A stretch of 64,000 bases of DNA from Paracoccus luteus (GCF_004522155.1 NZ_SDEA01000003.1:73413-137412); one strand, 5' to 3'. Positions 35,511 through 45,004 are shown, numbered from the stretch's first letter. Notes: generated from the letters alone by a model not told the origin. Made by a program: numbers and translations.

Positions 35511-35903
35511 CTAAATGCGCGGCTTGCGATAAGCGATGCAGTCGACCTCGACCTTGCAGTCGACGACCATCGAGGACTGCACGCAAGCACGGGCAGGCGG
35601 ATTGTCCCTGAAGTAATCTTCAAAGACAGCATTGAAGCTCCAGAAATCGCGCGCATCGTCCAGCCACACGCCAACGCGCATGATGTCCTCGGGGCCGTAA
35701 CCGGCGTCGCGGACGATCTGCAGCATGTTCTCGATGGCGATGCGGGACTGCTCGACGATGCCCTGGCCCACCACCTCGCCATCGCGCATCGGAGTCTGGC
35801 CGGAGACATACAACCAGCCGTCAGCTTCGGTGGCCTTGGCAAAGGGCAAGGCTTTTTGCCCCGAGCCCCGGCCGGTGCCGACGCCATGTCGGGTAATGGT
35901 CAT
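35511..35903 (-). CDS. RidA family reactive imine deaminase-like protein
   Basis: 130 aa from MTITRHGVGTGRG, with AAAGGA about 8 bases upstream. RidA fold: WLYVSGQTPMRDGEVVG (about 34-50), VEQSRIAIENMLQIVRDAGY, and the C-terminal CVQSSMVVDCKVEVDCIAY where RidA has its Arg-containing block RxxVEVxxxxLP; the canonical Arg is replaced by Ser/Gln here, so classical imine deaminase activity is uncertain. It is the last gene of the run with the peptide transporter and the PLP enzyme; hydrolysis of enamine/imine products of that enzyme would be a logical role. Confidence 0.85.
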   Translation of the reverse strand: MTITRHGVGTGRGSGQKALPFAKATEADGWLYVSGQTPMRDGEVVGQGIVEQSRIAIENMLQIVRDAGYGPEDIMRVGVWLDDARDFWSFNAVFEDYFRDNPPARACVQSSMVVDCKVEVDCIAYRKPRI

Positions 35904-35934
35904 GCTGATGTCCTTTCGATGTTGACAGGAAGGT

Positions 35935-37761
35935 TCAGGCCAGCTGAACAAGATGCCCGGGCGAGACCTCCTGGTAGCGCCGTTTCGGCGCCACATAGTC
36001 CAGCGGCCGGATGGGGCTGCGGGCCTCCTCGGAGGCCGGGGCGGGAATCCTGGTGCCGCGCCGGGCCGGGTCCGGGATCGGCACCGCCGAGATCAGACGG
36101 CGGGTATAAGGATGCCGGGGGTTGCCGAACACGGCGGCACGCGGCCCGATTTCGACGATCTCGCCGAAATACATGACGGCGACGCGGTGGCTGATGCGTT
36201 CGACCACGGACATGTCATGGCTGATGAACAGATAGGCCAGTCCTTTCTCAGCCTGCAGATCCATCAGCAGGTTCGAGACCTGTGCCTTGACCGAGACATC
36301 CAGGGCCGAAACCGCCTCGTCCGCGACGATCAGCTGCGGCTCCAACGCGAGCGCCCGCGCGATCGAAATGCGCTGCCGCTGCCCGCCGGAAAATTCATGC
36401 GGATAGCGGCTGACCATGTCGGGGGACAGCCCGACCTGTTCCAGCAGCTCCGTCACGCGGTCCCGTATGGCGCGCTTTTCCCGCACCCCATGCACCAGCA
36501 TCGGCTCGGCTATGGCGCTGCCCACGGTGATGCGCGGGTTGAGAGAGGCGAAGGGGTCCTGGAAGATCATCTGCGCCGAACGCCTCAGCCCACGCAAGTC
36601 CCGCGCCTTCATATGCGCGATGTCGCGCCCCCCTATGCTGATGCTGCCGGCACTGGGGTCCTGCAGGCGCATGATCGCGCGTCCGGTGGTGGATTTTCCG
36701 CAGCCCGACTCACCGACAAGCGCCAATGTCTCGCCGGGCATGATGGAAAACGAGACATCCTCGACCGCATGCACCCGGCCGTGCGGCAGATTGAACCGGA
36801 TCGACAGGTTCGAGACCTCGACCACCGGCGCCCCCGCTGCCCTGGCCGGGGGCATTTCCCTGCCTTCGCCGGGCACGCCCGTGGCAGGATCCACCTCGGG
36901 AAATCGGCGCGGGCCCCGGGACGCGCCCATCGTCCCCAGTTGCGGGATCGAAGCCAGCAACATCCGCGTGTAGGGCTTGGCAGGCTGGGCAAACAGCACA
37001 TCCGTCGCGCCTGTTTCCACCATGTCGCCACGGAACATGACCACGGTGCGGTCAGCCACCTCTGCCACGACGCCCATGTCGTGCGTGATGAACAGGACCG
37101 CCATGTCCTGTTCGCGCTGCAGTTCACGGATCAGATGCAGGATCTCCGCCTGGATCGTCACGTCCAGGGCAGTTGTCGGCTCATCCGCGATCAGCAGCTT
37201 GGGACGGCAAGCCAGCGCCATCGCGATCATCACCCGCTGGCGCATTCCGCCGGAAAACTTGTGGGGATATTCATGCAGGCGGGATTTCGCGGCGGGGATG
37301 CGGACCCGGTCCATCAGGCGCAGGGCCTCGGCCTCGGCGGCGCTCCATGACAGATCCCTGTGCAGGACCAGCGCCTCGGCCAGCTGGTTGCCGATCGTGA
37401 ACACCGGGTTCAGCGAGGTCATCGGTTCCTGGAAGATCATGCCGATCCGGCCGCCGCGGATGCTGCGCATCTCGGCTTCGCCCAGGGTCAGGAGATCACG
37501 ACCCTCAAGCATGATGCGGCCTTCGACGCGCGCCCGGTCACGCGGCAGCAGCCGCATGGCGGACAGCGCCGTGACGCTTTTACCGGAACCGGATTCACCG
37601 ACGATGGCCACGGTCTCGCCGATGTCCACATGGAAGCTGATGTCGCGGATCACCGGACGCCATCCCGCGGAGGTTCGGAACGACGTCGTCAGCTTCTCGA
37701 CTTCCAGGACGGGGGATTGGCTGGTCCCGGCCTTCAGGACAGCGTGTTGCCGAGCGTTCAT
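35935..37761 (-). CDS. Peptide ABC transporter, fused DppD-DppF ATPase
   Basis: 608 aa from MNARQHAVLKAGTSQ, two ABC domains in one chain. First: Walker A IVGESGSGKSVTALS (about 52-66), signature KFSGGMRQRVMIAMAL, Walker B LLIADEPTTALDV. Linker about 275-325. Second: LVGESGCGKSTTGRAIM (about 365), EFSGGQRQRISIARAL, LIVADEAVSALDVS, each with an oligopeptide C-terminal extension ending RHPYTRRLISAVPIPDP. It energises the DppBC permease encoded upstream; the stop of dppC lies 1 base away from its start. Such fused ATPases serve peptides, glutathione (GsiA) or other amide-linked substrates. Confidence 0.95.
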   Translation of the reverse strand: MNARQHAVLKAGTSQSPVLEVEKLTTSFRTSAGWRPVIRDISFHVDIGETVAIVGESGSGKSVTALSAMRLLPRDRARVEGRIMLEGRDLLTLGEAEMRSIRGGRIGMIFQEPMTSLNPVFTIGNQLAEALVLHRDLSWSAAEAEALRLMDRVRIPAAKSRLHEYPHKFSGGMRQRVMIAMALACRPKLLIADEPTTALDVTIQAEILHLIRELQREQDMAVLFITHDMGVVAEVADRTVVMFRGDMVETGATDVLFAQPAKPYTRMLLASIPQLGTMGASRGPRRFPEVDPATGVPGEGREMPPARAAGAPVVEVSNLSIRFNLPHGRVHAVEDVSFSIMPGETLALVGESGCGKSTTGRAIMRLQDPSAGSISIGGRDIAHMKARDLRGLRRSAQMIFQDPFASLNPRITVGSAIAEPMLVHGVREKRAIRDRVTELLEQVGLSPDMVSRYPHEFSGGQRQRISIARALALEPQLIVADEAVSALDVSVKAQVSNLLMDLQAEKGLAYLFISHDMSVVERISHRVAVMYFGEIVEIGPRAAVFGNPRHPYTRRLISAVPIPDPARRGTRIPAPASEEARSPIRPLDYVAPKRRYQEVSPGHLVQLA

Positions 37762-37762
37762 T

Positions 37763-38611
37763 CTAGCGTTCCTTCGACAGCCGGGGATCGGCCAGATCGC
37801 GCAGCCCGTCGCCCAGAAGCTGCAGCGACAGAACCGAAAACACGATGGCAAGACCGGGAAAGACCATCAGCCAGGGCGCGTTGTTGATGTATTCCCGCCC
37901 CGACGCCAGCATCGTCCCCCAGGTCGGCATGTCGGCTGAAACGCCGACGCCAAGAAAGGACAGGCTTGCCTCGGCCAGCATCGCCGAGGCGAAGACGAAG
38001 GTGGCCTGCACAAGGATCGGCGAGGCAAGGTTCAGCAGCACATGGCGCGTCAGAACCCGCCAAAGCGGCAGGCCGAGGGTCAGCGCGGCCTCGATATAGG
38101 GCATCTCGCGCAGAACAAGCGTCGATCCGCGCACGATCCGCGCCAGTCGCGGGGCATAGGTGATCCCCAGCGCGATGATGACCGTGATCAGGGACGGACC
38201 CAGTGCCGCGACCAGCGCGATCGCCAGCAGGATGTCGGGAAAGGACATCATGGCATCCAGCAGCCGCGAGATCGGCGTGTCGAGGCGCGGAAAGAAGCCC
38301 GCCGCCACGCCGAGGATCACCCCCAGCACCGTTGACAGCGCCACGACCCCCAGGCTGACCAGCAGCGAGATCCGCCCCGCATACATCGCCCGCGACAGGA
38401 TATCGCGGCCGAATTCGTCGGTCCCGAACAGATGCGCGGCCGAGGGCGGCTGCAGCTTGTTCACGATCGACAGCTTGTTCGGGGCATGGGGCGCCAGCAG
38501 GGGCGCCAGGATGGCGGCCAGCAGGACGATGGCCAGGATCACCAGGCCGACGATCACGGCGCGGCTGCGCAGCAGCGGGCGCAGGCCCGAGAAGAGATTG
38601 AAAGGAGTCAT
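37763..38611 (-). CDS. Peptide ABC transporter permease, DppC type
   Basis: 282 aa. Six predicted membrane segments, the first at about 15-36 (RAVIVGLVILAIVLLAAILA). The family block HLFGTDEFGRDILSRAMYAG (about 62-81) and the ATPase-docking EAA loop EMPYIEAALTLGLPLWRVLT (about 172-191) are seen. The start overlaps the dppB stop (ATGA). Confidence 0.95.
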   Translation of the reverse strand: MTPFNLFSGLRPLLRSRAVIVGLVILAIVLLAAILAPLLAPHAPNKLSIVNKLQPPSAAHLFGTDEFGRDILSRAMYAGRISLLVSLGVVALSTVLGVILGVAAGFFPRLDTPISRLLDAMMSFPDILLAIALVAALGPSLITVIIALGITYAPRLARIVRGSTLVLREMPYIEAALTLGLPLWRVLTRHVLLNLASPILVQATFVFASAMLAEASLSFLGVGVSADMPTWGTMLASGREYINNAPWLMVFPGLAIVFSVLSLQLLGDGLRDLADPRLSKER

Positions 38612-39558
38612 ATCCTCACCCGGGGATCGGCGGCGACGTACAGCATGTCGACGATGAAGTTGATCAGCACATAGATGGCCGCGACCACAAGAAGCGCGCC
38701 CTGGATCACCGGGTAATCCCGCCGCAACACCGCCGAGACGACAAGGTTGCCCACGCCCGGCAGGCCGAAGACGGTTTCCGTCACCACCGCGCCCGCGACC
38801 AGCATCGCCACCGACAGGCCGATGACGGTGATGATCGGCACCATGGCGTTGCGGAAGGCGTGCTTCAGCACCACGCGCCTTTCGGACGCACCCTTGGCGC
38901 GGGCGGTGCGGACATAGTCATCGCCCAGCACGTCCAGCATGGCGGCCCGGGTGAAACGGGTGATCAGCGCCGAATTGACAATCCCCAGCGTCACCGCCGG
39001 CAGGACCAGGTGAGTCAGCCGGTACAGGAAGGGGGTGTCCGGCCCCCCATAGCCCGAGGCCGGAAACCAGCCAAGCTGCACGGCGAAGACCTGGATCAGG
39101 ATCAGCCCCAGCCAGAAGCTGGGCACGCTGGCCGCCACCATCGTCACCGTCACCACGAGCTGGTCGAAGCCGGAACCCCGTCGCACCGCGGACAGGATCC
39201 CGACCGGCAGCGCGATGACGGTGGCGATCAGGATCGAGAACAGCGTCAGGAAGAAGGTGGGCTCGGCGCGCGACAGCAGCGCCTGCCCGACCGACTGGTC
39301 CAGAAAGATCGACTGGCCCAGGTCACCGCGCAGCAGTCCGGCCATGAACTGCCCGTACTGCACGATCAGCGGCGCGTTGAGGCCCATCTTTTCGCGCAGC
39401 TGCGCGATGTCCTCGGGCGTCGCATCGCTGCCCAGCATCACTGCGGCCGGGTCGCCCGGCGTCACCCGGACGATGATGAAGACCAGCGTTGCCACGATCA
39501 GCAGCACAACAATCATGCCCATCAGGCGTCTGAGAAAGGCGCGGATGACCCGGTTCAT
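38608..39558 (-). CDS. Peptide ABC transporter permease, DppB type
   Basis: 316 aa. N-terminal membrane helix (MIVVLLIVATLVFIIVRVTP), then TPGDPAAVMLGSDATPEDIA typical of DppB, and the EAA loop YVRTARAKGASERRVVLKHA (about 219-238) followed by FRNAMVPIITVIGL. Together with the DppC type protein it forms the peptide channel. 6 bases after the binding-protein stop. Confidence 0.95.
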   Translation of the reverse strand: MNRVIRAFLRRLMGMIVVLLIVATLVFIIVRVTPGDPAAVMLGSDATPEDIAQLREKMGLNAPLIVQYGQFMAGLLRGDLGQSIFLDQSVGQALLSRAEPTFFLTLFSILIATVIALPVGILSAVRRGSGFDQLVVTVTMVAASVPSFWLGLILIQVFAVQLGWFPASGYGGPDTPFLYRLTHLVLPAVTLGIVNSALITRFTRAAMLDVLGDDYVRTARAKGASERRVVLKHAFRNAMVPIITVIGLSVAMLVAGAVVTETVFGLPGVGNLVVSAVLRRDYPVIQGALLVVAAIYVLINFIVDMLYVAADPRVRI

Positions 39559-39564
39559 TTCTGC

Positions 39565-41067
39565 TTACTCCTTGGGGGTGACGTTCCAGAAATGCGGCCA
39601 GTAGGTCGGCTCGTAGCCCCCCACCGACTTCGAGATCCCCGAGACGGCATTGAAGTTGCCGACCTTGAACAGCGGGGCGTCGTCATAGATCACGGTCTGG
39701 ATGGCCTGCCACGCCGCGACCTTTTCCGCGTCCGAGGTCGCCGCCAGATAGGCATCCACCGCCTGCGTCTTCTGGTCCGAGACATACCAGCCCGGATAGC
39801 TGTCGGTGATGGTGTTGATCGTGCTGGGATCGCCGGGGAAGTTCGAATGGGTGATGAAGATGTCCCACTGCGCGGGATCGCCGCGCCGCTGGGTCAGCGT
39901 CGCCCAGTCCACCACCTGCAGGTCGGTCTTGAAGCCCGCGGCCTCCAGATAGGCCTTGGCGACCTCGGCGATCTTGTAGTGGAACTCGTACTGGCGGCTG
40001 GTCAGGATGCGCAGCGGCGTGCCGTCATAGCCGGCGGATTCCAGCAGCTTCGCGGCGCCTTCAGGATCGCCCGTGCCATAGCGCGCGACCCCCGCCTCGG
40101 TGTGCCAGGGATAGCCTTCCGGGAACAGCGAGGCATCGACGCTGAAGAACTCCTCGCTGCCGAAGGCCGCCAGCATCATGTCCTGGGGGTTCAGCGCCAG
40201 TTGCACGGCGTGCCGCAGATCCTTGTTGGTCAGCAGCCCTTCCTTCATGTTCATGTTCATGGACACCCAGCCGGTGTTCTCGAAGATGACCGGGGTTGCG
40301 GTGTCGCTGGACTTCACGCGCTCGTAGGCGCTGACCGGCAGGGAATCCGCGTAATCGAACTGGCCCGCGATCAGCCCCTCGACGCGGGTGTTGGCGTCGG
40401 GAACGGGGACAAAGCGGATCTCGCCGGCGACGGCCTCGCGCTTGCCGGCATAGTTGCTGATCTCGCCTTCGGGCGATTGATAGCCGTCAAAGCGGACAAG
40501 CTGCGTGTATTGATCCGGCTTGCGCTCCTTCAGGGCATAGGGACCGGTGCCCACGAACTCGGTCAGCTCGTCCGCGACCTTTTCCGAGGGCAGGATGACC
40601 GCCGCCTGCGAGATCGTCGCCAGAAGCGGCGAATAGCGCGATTTCAGCTTGAACACGACGGCGTTCGGCCCGTCCGCCGTCAGGCTTTCGACGACCTCGG
40701 CCACCTGCTTGCCCTTCGAGTTGACGGCCATCCAGCGTTCCAGCGAGGCGACCACGTCGGCGCTGTCGAAATCGCTGCCGTCGTGGAACTTCACCCCTTC
40801 GCGCAGCGGGATGCGGACGGTCAGGCCGTCTTCCGACACTTCGGGCATCGCCGCCGCCAGAAGCGGAACCGAACGCCACGCCGCGTCATAGGTGAACAGC
40901 GTCTCGAAGATGTGCTGGCCGATGGTCAGCACGATGTCCGTGGGCGTCTGCATCGCGTCCAGGGTGGGCGGCTCGCCAATGGTGGCGACGGTCAGGATGC
41001 CGTCGCCGGCCTGCGCCATGCCGGCCATGAGCGCCAGGCAGCTGGTCAGAAGAAGCGTGTCTTTCAT
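39565..41067 (-). CDS. Periplasmic substrate-binding protein of the peptide ABC transporter
   Basis: 500 aa from MKDTLLLTSCLALMAGM; signal peptide cleaved after AQA at about residue 21. SBP family 5 (DppA/OppA/GsiB): LTVATIGEPPTLDAMQ, IGQHIFETLFTYD, GLTVRIPLREGVKFHDGSDF (about 80-99), and a C-terminal TYWPHFWNV. It sets the specificity of the uptake system. 71 bases downstream of the M81 peptidase gene on the same strand. The ligand cannot be read from sequence; the neighbours suggest short peptides or other D-amino-acid conjugates. Confidence 0.94.
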   Translation of the reverse strand: MKDTLLLTSCLALMAGMAQAGDGILTVATIGEPPTLDAMQTPTDIVLTIGQHIFETLFTYDAAWRSVPLLAAAMPEVSEDGLTVRIPLREGVKFHDGSDFDSADVVASLERWMAVNSKGKQVAEVVESLTADGPNAVVFKLKSRYSPLLATISQAAVILPSEKVADELTEFVGTGPYALKERKPDQYTQLVRFDGYQSPEGEISNYAGKREAVAGEIRFVPVPDANTRVEGLIAGQFDYADSLPVSAYERVKSSDTATPVIFENTGWVSMNMNMKEGLLTNKDLRHAVQLALNPQDMMLAAFGSEEFFSVDASLFPEGYPWHTEAGVARYGTGDPEGAAKLLESAGYDGTPLRILTSRQYEFHYKIAEVAKAYLEAAGFKTDLQVVDWATLTQRRGDPAQWDIFITHSNFPGDPSTINTITDSYPGWYVSDQKTQAVDAYLAATSDAEKVAAWQAIQTVIYDDAPLFKVGNFNAVSGISKSVGGYEPTYWPHFWNVTPKE

Positions 41068-41138
41068 GTCTGTTTTCCTGTTGTTGCGGCCGCTTGCGGG
41101 CCTTTTTGATGTGCCGCCCGGGGCCGGACGGCGGTTTT

Positions 41139-42620
41139 TCAGCCGTCCAGTCCCAAGGGATCGGGAACCCGCGGCCAAAGATCGTGACTGGCCTTTTGAT
41201 AGGGCGTCGTCGCGGGGTCGGTGGGATACGAGGTCGGCGCCGAGACATAGACGATCTCGGACGCGACCGGGGCAAAGCCCGCCTGGAAGTGATTGGTCGA
41301 TTTCACCAGAAGGTAATCCTTGGCCGCGAAGTCGATGCCGAGGCTGCTGAAGATGTCCGGCTCGTAGGTCTGGGTGCGGCTGGTGATCAGGATGATGTCC
41401 AGTTCCGTCCCCAGGACACGCACGACCGCCGCCCGTCCCAGCGTGACGCGGCTGTTGCGAAAGCTTTGCCAGCCCTCGTCCACGGCCCGCATGACCCTGA
41501 TGCGCAGGTCTAGGGGCTCGCCGCCCTCGGCGCAGGACTTTCCGCCGATCCGCAGGTCAAGTTCGGCCCCCTCTCCGGCGGCATGGGCGAAGCTGACCGC
41601 GACCGGATCCCAGACCGTCGCCACGCCCGCATTGGTCTGGCCCCGTTCGATCATCCGGCGAAGGACATGGGTGGCATCGCCCGCCACGCCGCCGCCCGGA
41701 TTGTCCCACACGTCGGCAATCACCACCGGCCGGTCCGGGTGCCGGCGGCGGACCGCCCCTGCCCGGTCCAGCCCTGCCTCGGTATCCAGCATCGGCATCG
41801 CGGTCTGGCGCCGCAGGCGGTATAGCTCGTGCCCCAGCTGGCGGGCCAGTGCCGCGCCCTTTTCGGGATCGTTGTCGGTCACAACCACGATGCGCGTGCC
41901 CATTTCGGGGACGTCGCCCGCCATGAAGCCGTGGATGACCGAAACCGACAGCACCCCGTCCCGCCCCTGCAATGCCGCGATGCGGTCCACAAAGCCGCGC
42001 ATCGGCGCCTGGCTGGTCGGATAGATGGTGATCATCCGGCAATCGAAGGAGGAGATGACCGGACGGATTTCACCCCGGATCGCGCTCAGCGCCAGATCCA
42101 CGACATGGGCGCCGCGTTCCTCGAAGTCGGTGTGGGGGAACTCAAGAAAGGCCGCCATCAGGTCCAGTTGGCGCAGGCGCTTTGCCGTCAGGTGGCTGTG
42201 GGGGTCGAACTCGGCCGCGATCAGCACGCCGGGGCCGCACAAGGCCCGGATGCGTTCCAGCAGATCGCCCTCGGGGTCGTCATACCCTTGCGCCACCATC
42301 GCGCCATGCAGGCCAAGCACGACGCCATCGACCGGAAGCGCGGCGGCAAGCTGGCCAAGGATCTCGTCGCGCAAGCGTTCATACGTCGCACGCTGGATCA
42401 GGCCGGCAGGTTCTGCCCAGCACGACGTGCCCTCGATCACGGTGAAGCCCTCGGCGCGGCCGCGCCGGCGCAGGATCGGCACCACCGATGAACACAGCGT
42501 CGGGGTTTCGGGGTGCTGGCCGGGCGGGGCATAGAAGGCGGCGTGGAACGCGTCCAGATCGGTCGGCACCGGCGAGAAGGTGTTGGTCTCGGTGGCCAGG
42601 GATGCGGTGAAGATCCTCAT
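41139..42620 (-). CDS. MlrC-type metallopeptidase (M81 family)
   Basis: 493 aa from MRIFTASLATETNTFSPVPT. Peptidase family M81, whose founding member is microcystinase C (MlrC), which hydrolyses the linear tetrapeptide product of microcystin breakdown. Zinc-site motifs: LHGAMVAQGYDDPEGDLL (about 103), AAEFDPHSHLT (about 137-147), and LEFPHTDFEERG (about 160). The C-terminal half has VVIADVWDNPGGGVAGDATH (about 291-310). The gene lies in a D-amino-acid and peptide-import context, so it likely cleaves small peptides or amide bonds with unusual residues in the cytosol. Confidence 0.92.
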   Translation of the reverse strand: MRIFTASLATETNTFSPVPTDLDAFHAAFYAPPGQHPETPTLCSSVVPILRRRGRAEGFTVIEGTSCWAEPAGLIQRATYERLRDEILGQLAAALPVDGVVLGLHGAMVAQGYDDPEGDLLERIRALCGPGVLIAAEFDPHSHLTAKRLRQLDLMAAFLEFPHTDFEERGAHVVDLALSAIRGEIRPVISSFDCRMITIYPTSQAPMRGFVDRIAALQGRDGVLSVSVIHGFMAGDVPEMGTRIVVVTDNDPEKGAALARQLGHELYRLRRQTAMPMLDTEAGLDRAGAVRRRHPDRPVVIADVWDNPGGGVAGDATHVLRRMIERGQTNAGVATVWDPVAVSFAHAAGEGAELDLRIGGKSCAEGGEPLDLRIRVMRAVDEGWQSFRNSRVTLGRAAVVRVLGTELDIILITSRTQTYEPDIFSSLGIDFAAKDYLLVKSTNHFQAGFAPVASEIVYVSAPTSYPTDPATTPYQKASHDLWPRVPDPLGLDG

Positions 42621-42927
42621 GCGAGGTTCCCGGCGTCGCCTGGGATGCGGAAGCGGCGGATGCTGACCATGAACACGACCGTAATTGATTTTCATCATTT
42701 ACGCAGAGTCGGGCAAATCCGTCAACAAACATCACGTCACTCGGGGCTGCAGGAAACTTATTTTCATGCAAGCGAAAATACCCTCTGCTCAGTTTCATCG
42801 CGCCGAGGGTGACGTTGCGTTTTCCCAAACACCCCCGCCCAAGCCGGATGAAAAAAAGAGGTGAAAAGGCGGCGGATTTTCACCCCCGCGCCTTTCCAAT
42901 CCCGGCCCGCGGCAGGGGCGCGCGCTT
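42621..42927. other. Regulatory gap between the M81 peptidase gene and the PLP enzyme gene
   Basis: 307 bases with no gene on either strand. AT-rich for this genome at 42680-42790, with several ATTTTC-type motifs (42688, 42760) and a perfect inverted repeat at 42759-42780. Most likely the promoter and operator region of the peptidase-transporter genes. Confidence 0.6.
42759..42780. promoter_or_regulatory. Perfect inverted repeat, candidate RpiR operator
   Basis: TATTTTC (42759-42765), 8 bases, GAAAATA (42774-42780). The half-site TATTTTCGC reappears at 44045-44053, in the divergent region between the PLP enzyme and rpiR genes, and ATTTTCAT at 42688. The sharing of the half-site by both control regions points to one regulator, most simply the adjacent RpiR protein. 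Confidence 0.55.
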
Positions 42928-44013
42928 TCACCAGACGGTGCCGCGCGCGTCCACCGCTTCGACTCGGGTGACGATCCCGTTGCGATGAAACACCATCCGG
43001 TCGAACAGGTTGGTCACGACGCAGGTATGATTCGGCACGATCCGCACCTGCGCGCCCACGTCGGGAAACTGCGCATCATCGGCAAGCTCGACGACGGCAT
43101 GTTCCTCGGACAGGGCCGTGATGCGCGCGCCTGCATGGCCCTCGATGCGGCCGTGATCCGCAAAGCCCAGCAGATCCGAGCTCAGGGATTTCGATCCCGA
43201 ATCCAGCACGGCCCGTCCGGGCGCCGGCCGCGACACCACCGTCGCCAGGATGTGCATGGCCATGTCGTCCGGGCCGCAATGGCCGGCGCGTTCCAGGCTG
43301 CGATCGTTGTAGATGTAGGTTCCCGACCGATGCTCGGTGGCCGAGGGCACCTCGTGCGCCCGGAACAGATCGGGCGAGCCGCCGTTCGAGCGGACGGGAC
43401 AGGGAATGGCCCGCGCCTGAAGCTGCCGCATGGCGCCGGCAAAGAACGCCTCTACCTGTGCAGCGCCGCCGACCGGCGGATATGTCATCAGCCCCATGAA
43501 GCGCAGCCCCGGGGCCGCGTCGATCGGCTCTGCCAGCTCGACGGCCGCCTCGGGCGTCTGCACCCCGCAGCGTTTCGCGCCGGTGTCGCATTCGACCAGC
43601 ACCCGCAGCGGGCGATCGGGGCCGAAGGTCGCGGCCAGGCCCGCAACCACGGTGGCATTGTCGGCGGTCACGGCAAGTGCCGGGATCCGGTCGTTCAGCG
43701 CCTTGAGCCGCGCCAGCTTGTCCGCGCCAAGAATGTTGTAGGTGATCAGGATGTCGCCGATCCCCGCATCGGCAAATGCCTCGGCTTCCGAGATCTTCTG
43801 GCAGTTGATCCCCGTCGCCCCCGCGGCAAGCTGCTGCCGGGCCATCGCCACCAGCTTGTGCGTCTTGATGTGGGGCCGGAAGGACTTTCCATGCCGATCG
43901 AAATACTCCTGTGCGCGGGCGATGTTCCGGGACAGGCGGTCTTCATCGATGACCGGCATCGGCGTCGGCACCTGGGACAGCGGCGTGCCGGGCTCGGGCC
44001 ACGGATAGGACAT
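42928..44013 (-). CDS. D-serine dehydratase/D-threonine aldolase-like PLP enzyme
   Basis: 361 aa, alanine-racemase-fold (type III) PLP enzyme. N-terminus TPMPVIDEDRLSRNIARAQE; PLP Lys in FRPHIKTHKLVAMAR (about residue 51); SGTYIYNDRS; and C-terminal IVPNHTCVVTNLFD (about 325), where His and Cys are the zinc ligands known from eukaryotic-type D-serine dehydratase. It should convert D-serine or D-3-hydroxy amino acids to keto acid and ammonia, or cleave them to glycine and aldehyde. Divergent from rpiR and first in the row with the peptidase, transporter and RidA genes. Confidence 0.92.
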   Translation of the reverse strand: MSYPWPEPGTPLSQVPTPMPVIDEDRLSRNIARAQEYFDRHGKSFRPHIKTHKLVAMARQQLAAGATGINCQKISEAEAFADAGIGDILITYNILGADKLARLKALNDRIPALAVTADNATVVAGLAATFGPDRPLRVLVECDTGAKRCGVQTPEAAVELAEPIDAAPGLRFMGLMTYPPVGGAAQVEAFFAGAMRQLQARAIPCPVRSNGGSPDLFRAHEVPSATEHRSGTYIYNDRSLERAGHCGPDDMAMHILATVVSRPAPGRAVLDSGSKSLSSDLLGFADHGRIEGHAGARITALSEEHAVVELADDAQFPDVGAQVRIVPNHTCVVTNLFDRMVFHRNGIVTRVEAVDARGTVW

Positions 44014-44131
44014 GGTGTTCTCCTTGGGATGTTACTGAGTTTCATATTTTCGCATGAATTCCTCGATGTTGTACCACAGAGCCTTGACCCGACCAGCCTT
44101 CATGTAATAATTTTTCCTCCATTGGATCGGA

Positions 44132-45004
44132 ATGGCCATGCTCGACCTTTACCATGCCCTTGCAGACGAGGAGCGCCGCCTGTCCGGTCATGATCGAAAG
44201 CTGGCGCAGATCGTGCTGGATGACGTGGATTTTGCCATCCATTCCACGATCGGCGAACTGGCGTTGCGGGCGGCGGTGTCGCCGCCGACGGTGACGCGGT
44301 TCTGCCGGCGCATCGGTTGTGCGGGGTTTTCCGACTTCAAGTTGCAACTGGCCAGGATGAACTATGTCGGCCTGCGCTATCTGCGTCCCGAAGTGCCCAC
44401 CACAAGCGCGGCGGAAGTGGCGCAAGACATCGTCGGCAAGGCGCAGAACGCGTTGTTCCAGCTGCACCAGCAGCTTGACCTTGCGGCGCTTGAGCGGGCG
44501 GCGCAGGCTTTGCGGGCGGCGGATTTCATCCTTGCCTTCGGGTCGGGCGGCAATTCGTCCATGATCTCGCATGAACTGCACAACCGGCTGTTCAGGTTGG
44601 GTTGCCGCATCCACAGCTCGAACGACCGGAGCATGGATCTGATGCTGTCGGCGGCGGTGACGCCCGGCACGGTGACGGTGGTTTCCTCGATGACCGGACT
44701 TGATGCCGACCTGGTGCGCTGCCTTGAATTGATGCGCCAGCAGAAGGTGCCGACCATCGCCCTGACGCAGAGCGGCTCGCCAGTGGCATCGGCGGCCGAT
44801 ATTCCCATTGCCATTGATCTGCCCGAAGGCCGGAACATCTTCCGCCCGACATCGACCCGCTATGCCTTTCTGGCGGCAATCGACATTCTGGCCAATCTGG
44901 TCGCCTATGCGGACCGCCAGCGCGCCACGGTGTTCCTGCGCCGCATCAAGGAGGAACTGGTGCGCAGCCGCGACGGCGACGACCGTCAGCTTCTGGGCGA
45001 CTGA
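44132..45004 (+). CDS. RpiR family transcriptional regulator
   Basis: 290 aa. N-terminal HTH_6 domain: VDFAIHSTIGELALRAAVSP then PTVTRFCRRIGCAGFSDFKL (about 48-67), and a C-terminal SIS domain with AFGSGGNSSMISHELHNRLF (about 134-153) and VSSMTGLDADLVRCLELMRQ. RpiR proteins often sense phosphosugars, but several control amino-acid or peptide use. An ATG two codons later is also possible. Divergent from the PLP enzyme gene, so it is the likely regulator of the whole cluster on the minus strand. Confidence 0.93.
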   Translation: MAMLDLYHALADEERRLSGHDRKLAQIVLDDVDFAIHSTIGELALRAAVSPPTVTRFCRRIGCAGFSDFKLQLARMNYVGLRYLRPEVPTTSAAEVAQDIVGKAQNALFQLHQQLDLAALERAAQALRAADFILAFGSGGNSSMISHELHNRLFRLGCRIHSSNDRSMDLMLSAAVTPGTVTVVSSMTGLDADLVRCLELMRQQKVPTIALTQSGSPVASAADIPIAIDLPEGRNIFRPTSTRYAFLAAIDILANLVAYADRQRATVFLRRIKEELVRSRDGDDRQLLGD

